Positions 38,457 through 49,037 of a stretch of 64,000 bases of DNA are shown here, in pieces (the stretch's first letter is position 1; every line of letters begins with the position of its first letter). This DNA comes from Phallus indusiatus (taxonomy: Eukaryota; Basidiomycota; Agaricomycetes; Phallales; Phallaceae). The stretch lies in assembly GCA_027605045.1 (NCBI GenBank), contig JAQFWX010000014.1, positions 1,051,391 through 1,115,390 on the forward strand. The letters run 5' to 3'. Under the pieces are notes generated by a model, which was not told the origin of the DNA, did no database searches, and saw only the letters and a program-made list of their open reading frames with translations. Made by a program: the position numbers and the translations under genes.

Positions 38457-40443
38457 TTTCAGAAATGAGGGATGAAGCTACAGATGTACCAAATGACTGA
38501 GGTGGTGAGAGGAATGTAATATTTTGTCTTTTCAAGTTTAACAGACTGCTTCGTTAAATATTAGCAATTTTGATCATTGGTCTGGGCCTCATCTTCAGAG
38601 TACCTTCCACGGTATGGTCTTTAGAGTACTACTCTCAGGCTGTCGCCTTTCATACCGCAAGATGACATGCTCCGAAGATAAAACCCAGATCAATAACAGA
38701 TCAACAATCAACGACGACCCCGGCTTCTGATTTCGTGCTTTTACATAGATTAGCTATTTCACCGAATTATAGCTGACAGTGTGTACTTGAAGCCCACCAC
38801 TAGTCGTAATGCCCTAGGCGACTTCGATATAGTCAACATGCTAGTTGATTTTCCTTCCAATTATCATCATTACCTCTGGTCTAAGAGTAAGGCTAAAGAA
38901 ACCACCGCAATCTTGCACCAGTTAATTATGGATTTATTCATATTGTCAGGGGAAAACGTGGTGCATATTCCTATATCCGGTGACGGATCAGATATTAACT
39001 GTGAAAGATGTTTCTTTAAGAAGCAATAGATTGATATGAGACGGGGGCAAAGCTCAGGTGACTTCGAAGTAACTATTAGAACCCGAACGCCCCATGTCAA
39101 AAAGAATACACACCTTCCTCGAATGAGGCGCCGCGTTATCTCAACGACGAGAAAAACCAAAAAAAGGACTCAAAACCGACTTACCATTTTACGACTCATT
39201 GTATTATGAAATGATGTTGAGACAACTATATAAGTCACGGAAACCGTCAAGTTTTGAAGTAAAAAGATTGATTCTGTCAGTAAATCTTCCATGTATTGAA
39301 ACCTAATTAATCTAACAGATGATGTTGTTCCGTTCGGAATTGGAGTTCCCAGAGAGTCTCGTTGATGAAGGCCTAGAATAAATTGGTGGGTGAGTAAAAT
39401 GGCTGAAAAGCTTGCCATCGGAAATGAAAAAAAATGTGCGCTTCAAGTTGTTGGTTCGAGTTACGCCACAGAATCTATTAACACTGGCATACCTAGCCTC
39501 CACAAAAAAAAAGAATGTGCACTTGAATGAGTACCTATGTTAGAGGATCTCTCTAAGACCAGTGATGGAAAAATAATCTCAAAAGGTTTCCAGAGGCTAA
39601 AATGAGACCGGCCGATAAAAAGACTTTGCGATTTTCAAGCCCATTATAACTCGTAATACACTTACAATCCCTTTAAGTGTCTAAAATAAACCCTCTTGTA
39701 AAGAATATGTACCTGAAAGATCTAGTGAGTATATTTGAATGATCAGCAAGCCTAACAAAATCCGTGTAAAAGCATGCACACATCGCGCACTCAACCACGT
39801 TGACCTTGAACACCAGTTTACTCGCGATTACTAGACGTCGCACAATTCAACCCGTCGCGTGAACTTCTGCATGTTACAGTGAGGATCTCTCGATATCCCA
39901 TACCTGCATATCTGCAGGGAAAGAAAAATTAAAGTTATTCACATATTTGTTTGAGAAAACGAGTCAGCTTACTTTACATCGAGTGCATAAAATGAGCCAG
40001 TACATATGAGAGGCTCGGCGACAGACAGCGGAAAGGACAAAAAGGGGTTACGAATGTTGGTCCATAATTGGTTGAAACGATCCCAAAGTATATGGAAAAT
40101 GCGATTGAATAGGTCTGACTCAACCACTCATCCGTTATTGCAGCTGAACTGCAAAGCGTGAAAAGACTGTGCTGTCTCCAACCTATTAGAAAGTGAGCAA
40201 ATAGGTCTAAAACCAATCAAATTCCAGTTGAACATTTGATAGAATAAACAAGCTTACAGAACCTCTAACATTGTGCTGGCAACGCTGTAGGCAATGACGC
40301 TACGAGAGATTGAAGTCCCCGGGAGAAAACTGCTCTAGTGGAGCACGGGATCTCAAAAGACTGTCTTGAACAAAAATCAAAAAAAAAACAATCAACCGCC
40401 AAACGGCCGCATGAAAGGCGTAAAATTATAGTCAAATCGGTAT
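38457..40443. other. Upstream flank of gene B, part of the tandem duplication
   Basis: No convincing coding sequence. It aligns with 49038-50880: shared stretches include the block with CCGCGTTATCTCAACGAC (39131 and about 50255), TGTTGTTCCGTT (39324 and 50443) and the AGGTGCACCTC site (40445 and 50884). The part before LINE 2 also carries a degenerate bidirectional promoter-like AT-rich area. Confidence 0.55.
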
Positions 40444-40626
40444 AAGGTGCACCTCGGAGCTTCTTGCTTACTAACCACCACCACCCATACTCTTCGCGCA
40501 CTTCTCTCACACTAAACACCCCTCTTCCTTTCCATATATCCATCCAAAATTCCACCTAAATCCCCTCCGTCAGGCCCAGCTGGGGCAGCGACAGCACCAA
40601 AAAAGCGTAAAGAGACGTCTGGAGCG

Positions 40627-42234
40627 ATGAGCATGACACCATCACAGACTGAAAAAGCTGACGCGTCCACGATAGCTAAGCGAACACGTGGGCAAACGCC
40701 GAAAGGAATTGACCTCTTCGCGACTCATGAATGGGACACCCTTAAGCAAATGCAAGAGAACATGAAAGATGCTAGCGACGCACTGGAATACCTGAAACAA
40801 CAATTGTACATTGAAGGTACAATGGAGGTAAATTTAGAAAACTTGAGCCACGCGCTGATGCTCTTCTCCGCAACATCGTCCCTAAGACTAGTGCAAGAGG
40901 GTGCGAGAGCAATAGCGCTGCTGATGAGAGAAATAAAAAAGGAGGAGCAGAATGAGCAAATAAAGGAGGCAATAAAAACAGCACTAACCCCTGTAGCAGC
41001 AGACGTAAAAGAAGTAAAGCAGCATCTCGAGACGCTCAAAGAGAAAGCAGAAAAGGCAGACCAACAAGAAGATCAGCATACCTACGCAAGTGTAACAAGA
41101 AAGAGCAGAGATGAAAAGCAAACGTCGAACATGGATATAAAAAACAGGCAAATACTCATAGATCTAGAACAAGGTACGTCAGTCAACACTTTCACCGCAC
41201 TGACAGAGACCCAGTTAGTCGCCAAAGCCAATGAAGCCCTAGAGATAGCAAAACTCAACCAAGATGGTGAAGTCAAGATACTCAGCGCACGAAAATTACG
41301 AAACGGAGGGCTACTGCTGGAAACCAGTACAGCAAAAGCGGCAACGGAAATCAAAAGAAGAAAAGGAGATTTTTGTGAAGCCTTTGGACCAGCAACAAAG
41401 ATAAAGGAAAGAGCATACACAGTGAGAATCCCTTTTGTATCCGTAACACATGACACCAGCAGTGAATGGGAACAACGGAGAATCGAGGAAATATCAAAAT
41501 TGGAGAGGGGACACCTGACAAACACAACGTGGATAAAGCCGATGCAAAACCGAAGAGACAACCAACAAGTTGCAACACTCATAGCAAGATTCTCGTCACC
41601 GCAGGCAGCAAACAAGGTAATACAAGAAGGAATCATCGTGCAGGGAAGAAGGCTGTGGGGATATAAGACAATCAACGGTCCAATGAGATGCTTCCATTGC
41701 CAAAGGTATGGCCATCAAGCAGCTAACTGCCCAGACAAAGACAAACAAGCAAAATGTTCGTCATGCGCAAAAACACATGAAAAAGATCAATGCGAAGCAA
41801 ACGAAAGAAGCAGCTTCAAATGCGCAAACTGCAACACAAGGGGTCATGCAGCGTGGGACCTAGACTGCCCAGTGTACCACCGGGAACTGGAGAAGACAAT
41901 TCAAAACAACAAGGAGAACCAGCTCAAGTATTACCCGACGAACGAAGAATGGACATGGGAGAAAGACCCGGTGTATGCGGTAAGAGCCAAAGCCCCAAAC
42001 ACTAACAACCGACAGGGGCCAGCAAATGAAGACAACAGGGGGGAGCAAAAAGAAGACCAAGAAGAAGAAGAGGAGGAGGAGGAGGAAGAAGAAGAGGGAG
42101 AGATAGAAGAGGAAGAAAGTTGGAACACGGTAACAAGAGGAAAAAAGACGAAGCCGGCTCAGCAGGCCACCCTGGAAAAATATGGGTATGCTAGACGATG
42201 CGGAGACGGCCAACACGAGGAAAGGGACCTATGA
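40627..42234 (+). CDS. LINE 2 ORF1: Gag-like RNA-binding protein
   Basis: 535 residues beginning MSMTPSQTEKADASTI. Organisation as in LINE 1: helical N-terminus, central domain (VAKANEALEIAKLNQDGEVKILSARKLRNGGLLLETSTA), three CCHC knuckles (CFHCQRYGHQAANC, CSSCAKTHEKDQC, CANCNTRGHAAWDLDC) and a poly-Glu acidic tail. The frame is open upstream of the ATG to 40516 and encodes PKKRK just before it (40597-40611), without an upstream ATG. The stop codon overlaps the ORF2 start as ATGA (42231-42234). Confidence 0.93.
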   Translation: MSMTPSQTEKADASTIAKRTRGQTPKGIDLFATHEWDTLKQMQENMKDASDALEYLKQQLYIEGTMEVNLENLSHALMLFSATSSLRLVQEGARAIALLMREIKKEEQNEQIKEAIKTALTPVAADVKEVKQHLETLKEKAEKADQQEDQHTYASVTRKSRDEKQTSNMDIKNRQILIDLEQGTSVNTFTALTETQLVAKANEALEIAKLNQDGEVKILSARKLRNGGLLLETSTAKAATEIKRRKGDFCEAFGPATKIKERAYTVRIPFVSVTHDTSSEWEQRRIEEISKLERGHLTNTTWIKPMQNRRDNQQVATLIARFSSPQAANKVIQEGIIVQGRRLWGYKTINGPMRCFHCQRYGHQAANCPDKDKQAKCSSCAKTHEKDQCEANERSSFKCANCNTRGHAAWDLDCPVYHRELEKTIQNNKENQLKYYPTNEEWTWEKDPVYAVRAKAPNTNNRQGPANEDNRGEQKEDQEEEEEEEEEEEEGEIEEEESWNTVTRGKKTKPAQQATLEKYGYARRCGDGQHEERDL

Positions 42235-44934
42235 ATGAGATGAGCACAACTAATCACATAGGACAGACACTAACCATTCGCCAACAGAACTTAAACAAGT
42301 CAGCAGATGCGACCCTAAGCATGATCAACACAGTAAGTCCAAACAACACTGACATCATAGCAATACAGGAGCCATACCTAGACCAATTCAACAATACTAG
42401 AGCGACAAGATCATGGACCACTGTGGTACCAAGCGGGCACCGAAGAGACGGAGAAGACAGAACACGAGCCCTATTCTTAGTAAGCACACAGCTAAAGGAA
42501 TGGGATCAAGTGGAAGTCAACTCACCGGATGCGGTGGGAATAAAAGTGGTAACAGATATGGGCACAATACTGATTATCAACATATATAATGACGGCACAC
42601 ATTCAGAGACCCTACAAAAAGCAATGGCGGCAACCATAAGGGAAACCGCAAAAATACGAAGAGATAAAGTGCAAGTTCTGTGGACAGGAGACTTCAACAG
42701 ACATCACCCGAGATGGGATGAGATGAGAAATGCACACCTTTTCACGCGGGAAAATCTTGATAAAGCGCAAATACTGATTGATTGCATAGATGAATTAGGC
42801 CTGCAAATGATCCTACCACGAAATGTCCCAACCCTAAGGGCAATGAACACAGGGAATTACACAAGGCCCGACAATGTTTTTGCAACCCAGGGAATTGCAG
42901 ATGCGCTAGAGACATGCACCACAGTTGAAGATGAAACCCCGCCGCGAACGGACCATTTCCCCATAGTCACGTGCTTTTCGACACACACCCAAAAAATGCC
43001 GAGCAGAGAATTTCCCAACTTCAAAGGCACAGATTGGAAAGAATTCTTAAGCACATTACAACCAAGAATCGAGCACATACCAACTGATGAAGTTCCGACA
43101 AGAGAGGATTTCGATCGGCGCTTAGAGCAATTAACATCTGCATTAAAAGTGACAATCAGAGAAGTAGTTCCATACTCAAAAATAACTAGCTTCACAAAGA
43201 GGTGGTGGACGAAAGAACTGACAAGCCTATATAGAGAATTAAAAAAGATGAAAAACAGAAGCAAAAAGCGAAGACACGACCCTCAAGACCCAATACATGA
43301 AGCAACACGAGAATTACAGAACAGATACGTGCAAAAGATAAGAGACATGAAAACTGACCATTGGGATAAATTTTTAGCAGAAGTGGACGAACATACCATG
43401 TGGAAAGCACACAAGTATGTAACAGGCGACCCAAGTGATGGAGCAGCAAGCAAAACTCTGGCGCTAAAGAAACAGAACAGCGAAGGGGGGATCAGTTACA
43501 CTGAAAGTGATGAAGAGAAAGCAAACCTACTCTTCAAGACATTTTTCCCAGACATAGGAAACTATGAAAAGCCGAGAGGCAACCATAAGTACCCTAAGGA
43601 AAAATTTCAGTTCAAAGATATAACTGATGACCAAGTGCATAGGGCAATTGACCGACTGAAACCTTATAAGGCTCCAGGAAACAACGGAATCCCCAACATA
43701 GTTCTGAAGAAAGCAGCACCAATGATAGTCCCAATAGTCGCACCACTCTTCAGAGTGACCTTTCGGCTGCAATATTTCCCGCAAGAGTGGAAAGATTCGA
43801 AAATCATAGTGATCCGAAAGCCAGGCAAAAAAGACTACACAGAGCCGAATGCGTATAGACCAATCGCACTATTGGACACAATCGGTAAAGTCTTATCCTC
43901 ATGTGTCTCAGAAGATTTGTTAGTTTTCGCGGACAAGTATGAACTACTCCCACATACACAATTTGGATGCCGCCCAGGGAGAACCACAACCGATGTACTA
44001 CAGCACACCATCAACTTCATTAAAAATGCATGGCGGGGTGGCGATGAAGTAGCAGCACTGTTTCTGGACATTAAAGCGGCTTTTCCTAGCGTCCTGCCAG
44101 AGTGGCTAGCACACGACATGAAAAAACGAGGGGTACCTAAACAGTACACAGACTGGTTACTGGCGGTAATGTCAGGAAGAAGAACGGAACTGACTTTTGA
44201 CAATTACAGATCAGACCCACTACAAATGAAAATAGGTCTGGATCAAGGTAGACCCGAATCAGGACCATGTTTTGCGTTTTACAACGCGGCTCTAGCAGAC
44301 CTCGCTAAACACAAAAAGGACGTGGAAGTGGTGATTTTTGCCGATGACACTACACTGCTAGCGAGGGCAAAGACGATGGAAGAGGCGGCAGAGACTCTTC
44401 AGCAGCTGATGACAGGAGTGCACGGTGCGAACCAATGGGCAGAGACACACAACTGCAACTTTGCAACCGAGAAGTTCGCTTTTATGGGTTTCTCAAAGAG
44501 AAAGGAAGCAGACGCAAGCAAAGGGGGGAAGTTGGTACCTCGGAAGAGGCCAAGCATAGAAATAAACGGGATTACAATCCAGCCATCGCAACACCACAAG
44601 TTCCTGGGAATGCTGATTGATGAGGAATTACGGTTCAAGGAGCATGGTAACTATGCACTTCAAAAAGGCACTAAGTGGGTAAGCCAATTCCGAAGGCTAG
44701 CAAAACTTACGAAGGGCAAATCCTTGAGGCACATGAGGCGATTCTACCTAGCAGTAGCAGTGCCCAAAATGCTGTATGGAGCGGAAGTGTTCCTACCAAC
44801 AGCGCTAAGCAAAGCAAAAGGTGCGAAAAGCACCATCGGAAAGCTAGCACGGGTACAAAGACAAGCTGCAATAGCAGCAACAGGGGCAATGAAGACCACA
44901 GCCACAGACGTCCTAGACGCACATGCAAATCTGA
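42231..44934 (+). CDS. LINE 2 ORF2, N-terminal part (endonuclease and reverse transcriptase)
   Basis: From the ATGA-overlapping start (MNEMSTTNHIGQ), the endonuclease has LTIRQQNLNKSAD, IIAIQEPYLDQF, WTGDFNRHHPRWDE and RTDHFPIV; the reverse transcriptase has YRPIALLDTIGKVL, QFGCRPGRTTTDVL, FLDIKAAFPSVL and FADDTTLLA. The open frame also extends 33 bases upstream to 42198. It is interrupted after DVLDAHANL by the solo LTR and continues at 45261. Uninterrupted otherwise, so the element was probably active before the LTR arrived. Confidence 0.94.
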
Positions 44935-45255
44935 TGTAACGTTTCGTTACTTTTTATAGTGTACCGCTTGCGGTACACAGTTTATATCACGCTGTAGTTT
45001 CACGCCACAAGTAACAGACCAAAGTGCTGTATTTTCTTTGTGGAGTAAAACAAGTTGCGCGTGCTGAATCAGCACGCGCGTAGCTACTACTAATGTATAG
45101 TTATTACATAATGGCTCGCCGCGCCGCGGCGAGCCAGAGGCGTTAAGCGCCTCTGTTATTAGAGTAAGTAATAGTAACTACTGCAGAGGGCGAAGCCCTC
45201 TGCATATGCCTAAGTGGCATATACTCAATCCACCGCATGTGGTGGATCCGTTACA
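44935..45255 (+). repeat. Solo LTR of element 2 family inside LINE 2 ORF2
   Basis: A 321-bp TGTAACG...CCGTTACA LTR flanked by a perfect 5-bp duplication TCTGA (44930-44934 and 45256-45260). Listed as plus by sequence direction, the same as the plus-strand text of the LTRs of element 2. It differs from those at roughly 25 positions, but those changes spare the arms of the large hairpins. Confidence 0.96.
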
Positions 45256-45260
45256 TCTGA

Positions 45261-46552
45261 TGCCGTTTCAGCTGCTAGTAGAAAAAACAATATTCAGGGC
45301 AGGATCAAGGTTGGCGACAATCCCAGACTCACATGTCATGCACAAACAGGTGAAAAAGGCGGCGAAAAGGTACGTCAAACGCCACCGCAGCCCATTGCAC
45401 GAGATACTCCATGGAGGAGGAATAGAGCCAGAAACCTATGAAAAGATCGAGCCAAATATATGGGGACCAAAATGGACTAGCACGCACCAGATAGAAATAG
45501 AGCATAGCCGAAGGGAAGCAGTGCAACAAATAGATAAATACCTCGGATGCCCGACCGTCTATTCTGATGGATCATGTAGGAACGGAAAAGTTGGAGCGGC
45601 AGCAGTGTATGAAGATGAAAGGGGACGGAAACACACCCGTCGCATAAAGCTGGGGCTGGCGGAGAAGCACACGGTGTATGAAGCGGAACTAGTGGGGATA
45701 ATTTTAGCTTTGGACATAGCTAAGAGAATCAGAACCGCAGATCACATACTAATCATGTTAGACAACCAGGCAGCCATACGGGCAACGCAGAGGCAAAGAG
45801 CGACTCCGGGACAGCACCTGGTGAAGAAGATCCAGGTACAAATCAAAGATATGTGGAAGAAGCAGCGGAAAAAAGTGACCCTAGTGTGGACACCAGGACA
45901 CGAAGGTATAGAGGGAAACGAGGAAGCAGACAAGGAAGCAGCAAAAGCGATAAGTGAAGGAAGCATAAATAGCGAACATATTACTCACGCGCAAAACCTC
46001 CCAGCAAGCAGATCAGCGGCCAGACAGGCACACTGTACAGAGCTGAAGAGAAGGGAGAAAGAGATATGGAAGGATTCACCAAGATTCGAGCGCATGAAGG
46101 AGATCGATGAAAGGCTACCGGGAGCAAGCTTCCTAAAGCTGACAGCTAAGTTCCCACGTCGAAACACCTCTATTCTGATGCAATTACGGACAGGACACGC
46201 ACCTCTGAATAACTTCCTGCACAGAATAGGGAAAGCGGAATCCCCAATGTGCCCAGCGTGCGAAATGGAAAGAGAAGACGTGCCACACTATCTCATGAGA
46301 TGCCCGAGATATGACCAGCACAGGCTCAAGATCCAAATGCACTACCGGCGTCACACTGTCCCCAAAAAGACTATGCTGACATCTCCTGACGCAATGAAGC
46401 TTCTGTTCGAATACATAAACAAAACCAAGAGATTCGAAAAACCCTACGGAGCCTTCGAGGAGCCAAAAAGGTGCATGAGAAGACGACGGAGACGAAGAAC
46501 AGAAGCAGAAGGAGATGAGGCGGAAATGGGACAAGACGACAACCCAACTTAA
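45261..46552 (+). CDS. LINE 2 ORF2, C-terminal part (thumb, RNase H, Cys/His domain)
   Basis: Continues in frame after removal of the solo LTR (MPFQLLVEKTIFRAGSRLATIPDSHVMHKQVKKAAKRYVKRH, aligning with LINE 1 LPFTLTVEKLVRNAGTRLA). RNase H motifs are YSDGSCRNGKVGAAAVY, YEAELVGIILALD, MLDNQAAIRA and VWTPGHEGIEGNEEADKEA. The C-terminal Cys/His motif is CPACEMEREDVPHYLMRCPRY, followed by a basic tail. Stop at 46550-46552. Confidence 0.94.
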
Positions 46553-46689
46553 ACCAAGAGACGTGAACAACTAGAGAAGGAAACTACGCAAAGACGAACA
46601 GGTGGCGAAAGACAACAACTAAGAAGAAGGAAGACTCGTAACAGAAAACGCGAACAGACGAGCGATAAAAGAAAAAGTCCCAACACATA

Positions 46690-46737
46690 GGGCCTGGCCC
46701 TCAGGGACTAACTCGATCCACACACACACACACACAC
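46690..46737 (+). repeat. LINE 2 3' stem-loop and (CA)n tail
   Basis: A GTCCC...GGGAC stem with inner GGGCC..GGCCC (46677-46708) and a (CA)n run of about 10 units immediately before the target duplication. It is the same arrangement as in LINE 1. Confidence 0.8.
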
Positions 46738-46749
46738 AAGGTGCACCTC

Positions 46750-47290
46750 TGTGCGCATATGCCCGTGAATTTATGACCAAGTCAAATGCAATACCAGATA
46801 GATTCACAGTGACTGGCTCTACAGCGCATGAGAGTGCACGTGGTTATATGTGTCCACGTCGCACGATTGCCAGCGGTCCTTCGCACGACGGGGCAGTCCT
46901 TCAAATCGATCTCGCCACGCATTCTTGGTATCTGTATTGTTCACGTCGGCTCCAGGAGTTGTACATGTCAATCACGTCAATTATGACAACTTGAACGCAC
47001 GGGTTTTAGGCGAACGTCTGAGGATGTCGCCTGATGCGATATCGCTGGAGGTCGCCAACTGCAGATTCAAACTCAAAGTAGGGACAGAGATTTTAGCTAC
47101 CCGCAATTATGTAATGTCAAAAATAAATGGCATTAGAACTTTGATAAATAAACTATTGCACATCGACAAGTTATTTTCTTTGGTGCTAGCGTGTCGCTAG
47201 GTAACAATAATATTACTTCGATCAAAAATACAGAAAAGAAGGATTATTTTAGGTTATATTGAATCCAGCATGCAGGAAGGGTCAACTATT
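46750..47290. other. Remainder of duplication unit 1 between LINE 2 and gene C
   Basis: Similar to 50895-51330 (for instance the GGCAGTCCTTCAAATCGATC word at about 46894 and 50969). Neither copy has an open frame that looks coding over its whole length. Confidence 0.5.
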
Positions 47291-49037
47291 TTAAGCCAAC
47301 TCTTCGCGTTTAGCTTCGACATCCGTAGATTCCACTGGTAGGAGCTCGCTATCGTCACCACCTCCTTCCATGACCACAGCGTTTTCGTGATCGCTCATTT
47401 CCACCATGATAGATTGGTGCATATAATCTACAAAAACGTGAAATTGAAAGCTCGATAATGTTACATTTGCGGATTGGATCGCTGTTGAATTCTGTTGACG
47501 AAGATCCAAAGTAAAGTCCGTGAGTAGGATAGCCGATAAACTAGTATAATTTAGAGATGAATATGATGAACCTTGAGATAAGAAGGTAAATCAAACCTTT
47601 GTTCGAAATTGCTCAAGATAAATAGTACCCCCTGATGTGGAATAATTCTGGTTTGAGACAGCACTACTGGAGCCGTATTTTGAAAATAGAGTGTACTCAC
47701 ACTCCCCAGTCCGGTCTATCGAATAAAATCAAATCTTATAAAAAAAACCAACAAAAAACATCGATTTACTAGATTCAGGATTGCAAGAGTGCTACTTAAA
47801 AAAACCGCAAAACTTTTTCGAGGAGACGACATCAGACTTTGATCAAAAGACATCAATCAAAGTGTTGTCCAAACCTACCAGAACCGTGATATAACTGCAA
47901 TCCCCATCATAAAACAACTTTTTCAACAGTATGGTTCGAAACTTACTCTGTCTAAGTATTATAGAAACAAGGTCGTTGCTGTTTCGAATGCCAACATCGT
48001 CCTTCAGCTTCCACGTAGCCCAAACCTTCCATAAACAAACACCAATGACACCTAATTCCAATAGGATGGTTGAGGCGTCCCACAAAAATATTTCCAGACG
48101 GACATCTAGATCATATAATAGTGAGAGTATCACACGGTGAGCATGCTTTCGTCGAGGATTTACCATAGTTAAAACTGGAAAAGAGTCAATATTCAAATTT
48201 TTAGTAGTGTAACTTGAAAATAACAAACGTTGTCGAAACACATCCACTGATTATTACAGAGGCTAAACAAGAGTAAGAATAAATCGAACCAATAGTCTCG
48301 TAGCAGAAACACAATTCTCACAATAAATGCTTACAATGGAACCCCCCACTAAAAGGAAGATCAAGGTTCCAACTACGACTTTATTCCCTTCGCACAAGGC
48401 ATATGCTCGAATAATAGATATACCTGATTCATAAATGTCAAACAGGTTTTCAGTTCAAATGTCATATTGCACTAACCATGGATACCAATACTCGTTACTA
48501 AAGCCATAGCATTACCTATGTTAGCCAGGTCGTCACAATAGCTTTTGTTTCTTTGAGATTCCTTTTCGCAAATAATGATGATGTCTTGTTACCTTGAGGC
48601 ATCGGGCTGCAGGAAAGGAATGTTCATTGTCGTTCGGACAATTAGGCAAACTGATTTGGCTTATTACCAATAAAGTCAACCAAAATTGAATTGCTCGGTA
48701 GATTAACATTCCATATCTCGCCATCACATAAAGTAAAGTCGGAATAGTGAACGGTTTGGGTGATTTCCACAGATACCTCACTTCTCGTGGTATATTCAAC
48801 ATCATATTATAAAAAACAAGCACTGGGGTATCAATTTTATCAATTATCTGTTTATTGACAGTTTTTCAGACATGAAATAACTCACCAAGAGCGCTCAAAA
48901 AGCAAAGTTCGGCGGCATAACTAATATTTATTCATTGGTCAAAGATTGACACTGAATCTCCCCATGATGACTCACTTCAAATATGCGTCCTGGACTAAAA
49001 CGTCGATGTCACTAGCATTGATGCTATTGTTGTTCAT
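47291..49037 (-). CDS. DUF6533-like multi-pass membrane protein, gene C
   Basis: Tandem duplicate of gene B with the same exon order. Exon 1 begins MNNNSINASDIDVLVQDAYLK (from 49037); exon 3 contains MLVFYNMMLNIPREVRYLWKSPKPFTIPTLLYVMARYGMLIYRAIQFWLTLLVI (48600-48823); a later exon has SGISIIRAYALCEGNKVVVGTLIFLLVG (48330-48430); and the last exon has NSTAIQSANVTLSSFQFHVFVDYMHQSIMVEMSDHENAVVMEGGGDD and ends AKREELA. Probably five or more membrane helices. Function unknown. The amino acid exchanges relative to gene B are spread through the protein while the C-terminal HQSIMVEMSDHENAVVMEG motif is constant. Confidence 0.62.

Larger units (their letters stand above)
40456..46737 (+). mobile_element. 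LINE 2: Tad1-like non-LTR retrotransposon
   Basis: Bounded by a perfect 12-bp duplication AAGGTGCACCTC (40444-40455 and 46738-46749). It contains a 170-bp 5' UTR, ORF1, ORF2 and a 3' UTR ending in a GTCCC..GGGAC stem and (CA)n tail. The same family as LINE 1, but diverged at the protein level. ORF2 is intact apart from one solo LTR of the element 2 family at 44935-45255. An empty version of the insertion site exists at 50884 in the duplicated unit. Confidence 0.95.

Noticed and set aside
41082..41675. 197-residue minus-strand ORF in LINE 2
   Set aside because: Antisense of ORF1 with its CCHC knuckles; composition typical of a shadow frame.
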